From: SIG607 sp045590395
Lineage (GTDB): Bacteria; Bacillota; Clostridia; Oscillospirales; Acutalibacteraceae
DNA: 10,579 bases
NCBI GenBank assembly: GCA_045590395.1
Contig: JAZNQX010000014.1
Coordinates: 1 to 10,579 of the forward strand
Direction: 5' to 3'
The translations under genes were made by a program, and so were the position numbers. Below are positions 5,754-10,579 of this stretch, piece after piece. The notes beneath the pieces were generated by a model. It made no database searches, was not told the origin of the DNA, and saw only the letters and a program-made list of their open reading frames with translations. Position 1 is the first letter of the stretch. Every line of letters starts with the position of its first letter.

Positions 5754-5966
5754 ATGACCTTAAAAGATGCAACAGAAGGAAAAGAATACATAATAAAGCA
5801 GATAGAAACCGACGATGAAGAGTTAAACGCTTTTCTCTTTTCGCTTGGTTGCTACAGTGGCGAAGCCATTACGGTAGTTTCCCACCTTAAAAGCAGTTGT
5901 ATGGTTTCTATCAAGGACAGCCGATACAATATCGATAATCAATTAGCAGAAGCCATTGTCATTTAA
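5754..5966 (+). CDS. feoA: FeoA family ferrous iron transport protein
   Basis: 70 residues, the normal size for the small cytoplasmic SH3-like FeoA, which works with FeoB in Fe(II) uptake. The N-terminal MTLKDATEGKEY and the central FLFSLGCYSGEAITVV (the LxxLG(M/C)xxGxxIxVV pattern) match the family; the C-terminal strands end in an AIVI motif, as usual. The start is ATG 5754, with GGTGAG five bases upstream; a GTG at 5745 is in frame but overlaps that ribosome site. It is the first gene of feoA-feoB-(FeoB-associated protein), with two candidate operators in its leader and a third downstream. The sequence is somewhat diverged, but position before feoB makes the assignment firm. Confidence 0.9.
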   Translation: MTLKDATEGKEYIIKQIETDDEELNAFLFSLGCYSGEAITVVSHLKSSCMVSIKDSRYNIDNQLAEAIVI

Positions 5967-6006
5967 TTTTTAAATAACAGGTCTGCTGATTGTTTTTTGA
6001 AACCGA

Positions 6007-6022
6007 GTTAGCCATTGCTAAC
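6007..6022. promoter_or_regulatory. feo palindrome C, perfect copy in the feoA-feoB gap
   Basis: GTTAGC-CATT-GCTAAC, perfect in all 12 arm positions, 40 bases before the feoB start. No convincing promoter overlaps it. It could serve a weak internal promoter, act as a roadblock, or fold as an RNA hairpin. Confidence 0.6.
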
Positions 6023-6061
6023 CGCTATTTAAACTATTGCCGCAGTGCAGGAGGAACATTT

Positions 6062-8083
6062 ATGAAAGTAGCATTAACCGGAAATCCAAACTCCGGTAAA
6101 ACCACAATGTACAATGCCCTTACAGGCCGAAACGAAAAGGTAGGTAACTGGGCAGGCGTTACGGTTGACAAAAAGGAGCACACCGTTAAAAAGGTGTATT
6201 GCTCAGATGAACAGGTCATTGCAGTTGACCTTCCCGGTGCATACTCTATGTCACCCTTTACAAGTGAGGAAAGCATCACAAGCTCTTATGTAAAAAAGGA
6301 AAACCCCGATGTTATTATTAACATTGTGGACGCTACCAATTTAAGCCGTAGCCTTTTCTTTACAACACAGCTTTTAGAACTTGGTATTCCCGTTGTTGTT
6401 GCTCTTAACAAAAGCGATATAAATGAGAAAAAGCATACAGAAATTAATGTGGAAAAGCTAAGTTTAAAGCTTAACTGCCCTGTTATTGAAACAGTTTCCA
6501 CCTCTGCCGACGGTTTAAAGTCTGTAATAGAGGCCGCCGAAAAGCTTTCAGGCGCTACTCAGAAAGCCCCCTATAATCAAGGCGATATTGACCTTACCGA
6601 CAAGGCCGCTGTTGAAGCGGCTGACCGCAAACGCTTTGAGTTTGTAAACGGTATCGTAAAACAGGTTGAATCTCGTAAGGTACTGACAAAGGACAAAAAC
6701 TTCGGCGATAAAATAGACGCTGTTCTTACAAATAAGTGGCTGGGTATTCCCATTTTTGCCGTTGTTATGTTCCTTGTGTTTCAGATTTCTCAGGTATGGC
6801 TTGGCGCATGGATAGCCGAGGGTGTAGAAATCGGCGGTACATTTATACCGGGTCTTGTACCATTACTCGAAATGTTCCAGAGTTTTATTGGCGGACTGCT
6901 TGAAAACGCACATCCCCTGCTCTCTGCTATTCTTGTTGACGGTGTTATCGGCGGCGTGGTAGCAGTTGTAGGCTTTTTACCTCTTGTTATGGTTATGTAC
7001 TTCCTGCTTGCTCTACTTGAGGACTGCGGATATATGTCCCGTGTTGCCGTTGTGCTTGACCCCATATTTAAAAAGGTAGGTCTTTCGGGTAAATCGGTTA
7101 TCCCCTTTGTTATAGGCATCGGCTGTGCCGTTCCGGGCATTATGGCTTCACGAACTATCCGAAACGAGCGTGAAAGACGTGCCACCGCAATGATTACACC
7201 CTTTATGCCCTGCGGAGCTAAAATCCCCGTAATTTCTCTCTTTGCAGGCGCTTTCTTTGATAATGCAGGTTGGGTAAGCTTTACCGCGTACTTTACAGGA
7301 ATTGTTCTTATCTTCCTTTGCGCGCTTCTTATTAACGCCATTACAGGAAACAGAGCTAAAAAATCTTACTTTATTATTGTGCTTCCCGAATATAAGGCTC
7401 CGTCCCTCTGGGGCGCATTTAAGTCAATGTGCTCTCGCGGTTGGGCTTACATAGTGAAAGCGGCTACCATTATTCTGCTTTGCAATATGGCTGTACAGCT
7501 TATGCAGACATTTGACTGGAGCTTTGCTTTAGCAGAAACTGCCGAAAGCTCAATTCTTGCCTCTATCGGCAGACCCTTTGCATACCTTCTCGTTCCAATT
7601 GTGGGCGTTCTTTCCTGGCAGCTTGCCGCCGCCACAATTACAGGCTTTATTGCAAAGGAAAACGTTGTAGGTACCCTTGCTGTTTGCTTTGTAGGACTGG
7701 AAAATCTTATTGACACCGAAGAACTGGCAATTATGGAAGGTGCGGGAACAGAGGTTGCGGGTATTATGGCAATTTCTAAGGTTGCGGCTCTAGCCTACCT
7801 TATGTTTAACCTTTATTCTCCCCCTTGCTTTGCCGCTATTGGCGCTATGAACGCTGAAATGAAGAGTTCTAAATGGCTCTGGGGCGGAATTGGTCTTCAA
7901 CTTGCTGTGGGTTACACTTTAGCGTATTTTGTTTACACAATAGGCACCCTTATTACCGCTCCCGCCACCCTTAATATAGTTGCCGCCATAGGTGGTTTTG
8001 CGGCAGTAGCTGTTATGGCTATTTTTACTGCAGGACTTATTATAAACACAAACAAAAAGCTGAAAGCAGAGTCTGTTAAGTAA
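6062..8083 (+). CDS. feoB: FeoB ferrous iron transporter
   Basis: 673 residues, a typical full-length FeoB: a GTPase-coupled Fe(II) importer in the cytoplasmic membrane. The N-terminal G domain has G1 GNPNSGKT (7-14), G2 GVT (32-34), G3 DLPG (56-59), G4 NKSD (116-119) and G5 near STSAD (146-150). A helical spacer follows (about 170-215), then the membrane domain with both gate motifs: GCAVPG (354-359) and PFMPCGAKIPV (380-390). It ends in further helices to about 663 and a short Lys-rich cytoplasmic tail. The start at 6062 is set by AGGAGG seven bases upstream and by the G1 motif's usual position; an upstream in-frame start at 5990 would run through palindrome C. All key residues are present. 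The 95-base gap after feoA holds palindrome C. Confidence 0.97.
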   Translation: MKVALTGNPNSGKTTMYNALTGRNEKVGNWAGVTVDKKEHTVKKVYCSDEQVIAVDLPGAYSMSPFTSEESITSSYVKKENPDVIINIVDATNLSRSLFFTTQLLELGIPVVVALNKSDINEKKHTEINVEKLSLKLNCPVIETVSTSADGLKSVIEAAEKLSGATQKAPYNQGDIDLTDKAAVEAADRKRFEFVNGIVKQVESRKVLTKDKNFGDKIDAVLTNKWLGIPIFAVVMFLVFQISQVWLGAWIAEGVEIGGTFIPGLVPLLEMFQSFIGGLLENAHPLLSAILVDGVIGGVVAVVGFLPLVMVMYFLLALLEDCGYMSRVAVVLDPIFKKVGLSGKSVIPFVIGIGCAVPGIMASRTIRNERERRATAMITPFMPCGAKIPVISLFAGAFFDNAGWVSFTAYFTGIVLIFLCALLINAITGNRAKKSYFIIVLPEYKAPSLWGAFKSMCSRGWAYIVKAATIILLCNMAVQLMQTFDWSFALAETAESSILASIGRPFAYLLVPIVGVLSWQLAAATITGFIAKENVVGTLAVCFVGLENLIDTEELAIMEGAGTEVAGIMAISKVAALAYLMFNLYSPPCFAAIGAMNAEMKSSKWLWGGIGLQLAVGYTLAYFVYTIGTLITAPATLNIVAAIGGFAAVAVMAIFTAGLIINTNKKLKAESVK

Positions 8084-8085
8084 TT

Positions 8086-8247
8086 ATGGAAGATATAATA
8101 ATTATAGTTATATTGGCTGTTATTGTTGCCGCCATTGTCTTTTATCTTATAAGAGCTAAAAAGCAGGGGCAGAAATGTATAGGCTGTCCCTATGCGAAGC
8201 AGTGCGGCGGAAACTGCGACTCACATAAAAATGAAAGTGAAAACTGA
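8086..8247 (+). CDS. FeoB-associated Cys-rich membrane protein
   Basis: 53 residues. One N-terminal membrane segment (about 3-22, Ile/Val/Ala-rich) is followed by a basic stop-transfer RAKK and a small Cys cluster, C-IG-C-PYAKQ-C-GGN-C (Cys31, 34, 40, 44), then a hydrophilic tail. This matches the FeoB-associated Cys-rich membrane protein family seen after feoB in many Firmicutes and Bacteroidetes. It may handle or sense Fe(II) at the FeoB exit; this is not established. The ATG is two bases after the feoB stop with no clear ribosome site, so it is probably translated by coupling to feoB. The basic segment follows the helix, so the Cys cluster is probably cytoplasmic. It is the last gene of the operon. 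Confidence 0.9.
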   Translation: MEDIIIIVILAVIVAAIVFYLIRAKKQGQKCIGCPYAKQCGGNCDSHKNESEN

Positions 8248-8274
8248 CAAAGTTTCAAAATTTCAGATTCGTCT

Positions 8275-8302
8275 AAAAAGCAAGGGAGTTCCCTTGCTTT
8301 TT
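8275..8302 (+). terminator. Intrinsic terminator of the feo operon
   Basis: AAAAAGCAAGGGA (8275-8287) pairs with TCCCTTGCTTTTT (8290-8302). The 3' arm also contains the -35 hexamer of the next promoter. Confidence 0.87.
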
Positions 8303-8322
8303 CTATTTCACTCTGCTAAAAT
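8294..8322 (+). promoter_or_regulatory. Promoter of the isomerase/epimerase gene, overlapping the feo terminator
   Basis: TTGCTT (8294-8299), 17-base spacer, TAAAAT (8317-8322) preceded by TGC (extended -10). Predicted start about 8329, giving a leader of about 28 bases. Confidence 0.5.
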
Positions 8323-8356
8323 TATATATCATATACGCAGAAAGTAGGTTTGGACA

Positions 8357-9223
8357 ATGAAGGTAGGAATAAGTGTAAGAATCCCCGATACAACCAGTGG
8401 TTATGAACGCTATAGTGATAAAAAATACCAGAAGCTTCGTGAACACGGCTTTGAGTCTATTGATATCGATATAGCCGATACAAGTAGTTTCCTTTATACC
8501 GAGCCCTTTGAAGTGGCTAAAGAAGCTTTGCTTCATCACAAAAAGCTAATTGACGAGGCAGGAATTGAAATTTCTCAGACCCACGGTCCTTGGCGTTGGC
8601 CAAGCAGAGATTACACCGAGGCTGAACGAGCAGAGCGCCTTGAAAAAATGCAGTATAGTATCCGTCTTACAAAGGTTCTGGGCTGTAAATATTTTGTTAT
8701 TCACCCCATTATGCCCTATACTGTTGAGGATACCGAAAAGGGCTATGCAGAGGATACCTGGAGATTAAATCTTGAATTTTTCAGAAAGCTTCTTGTTACG
8801 GCTAAAGAGGAAGATGTTGTTATATGTCTTGAAAATATGCCTATGCTGAAATTCTCTATGTCTACCCCTGAACAGATTTATAAATTTGTAAAAGAAATAA
8901 ACGACGACCATCTTAAAATCTGCCTTGATACAGGACATACTGCCGTATTTTACGAGCTTGATGTCGCCGAGGAGGTAAGAAGAATCGGTGACGAGCTTCG
9001 TGTTCTTCACGTTCACGACAGCAAATGGAGAATTGACTGCCACTTCTTCCCCTACTTTGGCAGAATAGACTGGGACAGCTTTGCAAAGGCTCTGAAAGAT
9101 GTAAACTATAAGGGTGCTTTTTCTCTTGAAGCTATGCCGCCAAAGGCACTGCCTGACGAGCTTTTCGATATGACCGGCACTATGCTTTGCCGCCTTGCAA
9201 AAAACGTATGTAAAGACCTATAA
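8357..9223 (+). CDS. Sugar phosphate isomerase/epimerase-like TIM-barrel protein
   Basis: 288 residues, cytoplasmic, of the xylose-isomerase-like (AP endonuclease 2 family) barrel. Metal-site motifs fall in the expected order on successive strands: Glu159 in CLENMP, Asp191 and His194 in CLDTGH, His218/His220-Asp221 in LHVHDS, and Glu258 in SLEAMP; His116 in VIHP adds to the pocket. The N-terminal segment MKVGISV is a normal first strand, which supports the start at 8357, though the ribosome site is poor (AGG/GGAC). Family members isomerise or epimerise sugars and inositol derivatives or cleave DNA at abasic sites. The small, intact metal site and lack of DNA-repair motifs favour a carbohydrate role, but the substrate is unknown. 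Single-gene unit between two terminators, with no sugar-transport or catabolic neighbours to guide assignment. Confidence 0.87.
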   Translation: MKVGISVRIPDTTSGYERYSDKKYQKLREHGFESIDIDIADTSSFLYTEPFEVAKEALLHHKKLIDEAGIEISQTHGPWRWPSRDYTEAERAERLEKMQYSIRLTKVLGCKYFVIHPIMPYTVEDTEKGYAEDTWRLNLEFFRKLLVTAKEEDVVICLENMPMLKFSMSTPEQIYKFVKEINDDHLKICLDTGHTAVFYELDVAEEVRRIGDELRVLHVHDSKWRIDCHFFPYFGRIDWDSFAKALKDVNYKGAFSLEAMPPKALPDELFDMTGTMLCRLAKNVCKDL

Positions 9224-9254
9224 AAACAAGCCGTCAAAGACGGCTTGTTTTTTT
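9222..9254 (+). terminator. Intrinsic terminator of the isomerase/epimerase gene
   Basis: A 14-bp stem (9222-9235 with 9239-9252) has core AAGCCGTC/GACGGCTT and an AAA loop, ending in seven T. It overlaps the stop codon. Confidence 0.9.
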
Positions 9255-9255
9255 G

Positions 9256-9284
9256 TTGAAAATTGTCAAGCTTTGTGATATTAT
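9256..9284 (+). promoter_or_regulatory. Promoter of the DUF898-type gene
   Basis: TTGAAA (9256-9261), 17-base spacer, TATTAT (9279-9284) preceded by TGA (extended -10). Predicted start about 9291. Confidence 0.6.
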
Positions 9285-9288
9285 AAGG

Positions 9289-9307
9289 TAAACAGTTATA
9301 CTGTTTA
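9289..9307. promoter_or_regulatory. 19-bp inverted repeat at the predicted start, candidate operator
   Basis: TAAACAGT-TAT-ACTGTTTA has perfect 8-bp arms around a 3-base centre. It covers about -2 to +17 of the predicted transcript, a typical repressor position. The regulator is unknown. Confidence 0.5.
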
Positions 9308-9326
9308 TTTTGAGGAGGGATATTTA

Positions 9327-10579
9327 GTGGACAATCATAACAATCAGGTTGCTATCAGCGAAGAAAAATCCTATTTTGACGGAGGCTATTTTGCTTATAT
9401 CGGCTACAGTATCCTTGTAGGCTTTGTAAGTATGATTACCTTAGGAATTGCTTTCCCCTGGATGTTCTGCCTTATGCAGAAATGGCAGGCAAAGCACACC
9501 GTTATATGCGGTAAGCGTATGTATTTTGACGGCACAGGTGTTCAGCTTATAGGCAGATATATTCTGTGGTGGTTCTTAACCGTTATAACCTTTGGTATTT
9601 ACGGCTTCTGGCTGGTTGTTGCAATGAAAAAATGGATTGCCAAGCACACTCATTTTGAGGGCGAAGAGGACAACAACAGCTTCTTTGACGGCGGTGTAGG
9701 CGGATTTATCGGAAACAGCATTCTTTCGGGACTTGTTTCTGCCGTTCCCATTGTTGGTCTTGCCTGGGGCAAAATAATTATGCTTAACTGGGAAATTAAT
9801 CACACTGTTATTGATTCCCGTCGTCTTGTGTTTACCGGTAAGGTTGGTAATCTTTTCGGCAAATACTTCTTATGGGGCTTTTTAAGCATTATCACCTTTG
9901 GTATTTTCGGTCTGTTTGTTCCCGTTAAGTATATGCGCTGGGAAACCGAGAGAACTATTGATAACGAGCATACCACTGAGGCGCTTATTGAAAAAAGCGA
10001 GTACAGAACCAACGTACATACCGACGCCTCTACCTTTAAGACCTATGCAGTTGAAAATGAGATGGAATGTGTTAAAGCAGGTATTTCTGACAATATGGCT
10101 GAAGAAGATTTACTCTCTCTTGCCAATGCTCAGAACCGCGCGGCACAGTATGAATATGCTCTGCGCTTTGCAGGTGAAAACTATACAGAAGACCCCTATT
10201 CTTCTCTTTTAAAGGCTTCTGCTGAGGCCCAGTTCGCTCCTGCTATGAGCCTTTATGCCACAACCCACGCTTTACTTGAGGAAAACCTTAAGGAAGAAAT
10301 GCTGAGAAAGGCCGCAGATAAGGGTCAGGTTGCCGCTATCAAAGCATGTATGGCAATAGATGCTCAAAGGGGTATCAGTATGCCTGAAGACAAATCCGCA
10401 CTGCCCGTGCTTAAAAGTGCAGTTCGCTATGCAGACCTGCTTATTGACAGCGGATATGCTTTGACGGTATCTGAAGGTGACTTTATAAAGAGCTGTACAC
10501 TTAAAATAAGAAGAATTATCTGTAAGCAGAAGAAGGCTTCCTCTGCAGGTGCTGTTGCAGGAATAATCGCCGCAGTTAT
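9327..10579 (+). CDS. DUF898-type membrane protein with Sel1-like C-terminal region (3' end outside window)
   Basis: 417 codons are open from a GTG start at 9327, with AGGAGG eight bases upstream; the gene runs off the right edge. Residues 15-211 are two tandem ~95-residue membrane units of the DUF898 (YjgN-like) kind. Each opens with FDGG, continues with IG-S-IL, a hydrophobic segment and an (N/K)-HT motif, then (Y/V)F-(D/T)G, a GRY or GKY, and ITFGI(Y/F)G. After the membrane domain comes a soluble part (about 212-400) with alpha-helical alanine-rich segments. AEAQFAPAMSLYATTHALLEE (299-319, split in the protein by no gap) and AADKGQVAAIKA (329-340) resemble Sel1/TPR-like repeats. A basic stretch (CKQKK, 399-403) then precedes an Ala/Gly/Val/Ile segment that may start another membrane helix at the window edge. 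Function unknown. The promoter carries an inverted repeat. Confidence 0.8.
   Translation, partial: MDNHNNQVAISEEKSYFDGGYFAYIGYSILVGFVSMITLGIAFPWMFCLMQKWQAKHTVICGKRMYFDGTGVQLIGRYILWWFLTVITFGIYGFWLVVAMKKWIAKHTHFEGEEDNNSFFDGGVGGFIGNSILSGLVSAVPIVGLAWGKIIMLNWEINHTVIDSRRLVFTGKVGNLFGKYFLWGFLSIITFGIFGLFVPVKYMRWETERTIDNEHTTEALIEKSEYRTNVHTDASTFKTYAVENEMECVKAGISDNMAEEDLLSLANAQNRAAQYEYALRFAGENYTEDPYSSLLKASAEAQFAPAMSLYATTHALLEENLKEEMLRKAADKGQVAAIKACMAIDAQRGISMPEDKSALPVLKSAVRYADLLIDSGYALTVSEGDFIKSCTLKIRRIICKQKKASSAGAVAGIIAAV

Noticed and set aside
5990..6040. Internal promoter for feoB around palindrome C
   Set aside because: TTGAAA at 5997 and TATTTA at 6026 are 23 bases apart and other pairs are worse; no acceptable promoter is seen.
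5990..6061. Upstream in-frame extension of FeoB
   Set aside because: It would place about 24 non-family residues before the G1 motif, cross palindrome C and lose the AGGAGG site that fits ATG 6062.
6790..7716. Long minus-strand open frames opposite feoB
   Set aside because: Antisense shadows of the membrane domain; feoB is unambiguous and these lack start signals and motifs.
9898..10212. 104-codon plus-strand frame within the DUF898 gene
   Set aside because: Out of frame with a long, well-supported coding region that has its own AGGAGG; no ribosome site of its own.

Overview
The window looks like chromosomal DNA from a low-to-moderate-GC, probably gut-dwelling anaerobe of the Clostridia (Oscillospiraceae/Ruminococcaceae-like). 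This is an inference from AGGAGG-type ribosome sites, near-consensus sigma-A promoters, U-tailed hairpin terminators, a bile-salt-hydrolase-type gene, a clostridial ferredoxin/Crp pair and a FeoA/FeoB/FeoB-associated-Cys-rich cassette. There is no phage, IS element or CRISPR array. Almost every transcription unit is one or a few genes closed by its own strong terminator.

Left part (1-2930): three minus-strand units, namely a choloylglycine-hydrolase-family enzyme cut by the window edge, a small lipoprotein of unknown role, and a Cys-rich dicluster-ferredoxin-like protein. The last is divergent from a Crp/Fnr-family regulator. Their shared 88-bp intergenic region holds one inverted repeat. It lies at -41.5 of the predicted ferredoxin promoter and just downstream of the predicted crp start, which suits activation of the ferredoxin gene with autorepression.

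Middle (2931-3590): a roughly 100-bp element of four consecutive mini-hairpins separated by TTTCA, then divergently transcribed tRNA-Gln(CUG) and tRNA-Ala(GGC), each with a recognisable promoter and terminator.

Right part (3588-10579, all plus strand): an ion-transporter-superfamily permease with a histidine phosphatase in one operon; an iron-uptake operon feoA-feoB-FeoB-associated small membrane protein, with a consensus promoter and three copies of a GTTAGC-N4-GCTAAC palindrome; a sugar-phosphate isomerase/epimerase-like TIM-barrel protein; and a DUF898-type membrane protein with a Sel1-like tail that runs off the window.

The most interesting unexplained signals are the mini-hairpin array, the three feo palindromes, the Crp-type site geometry, and the palindromes placed at the predicted start sites of the lipoprotein and DUF898 genes. 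All gene identities come from motif recognition by eye; no database search was possible.
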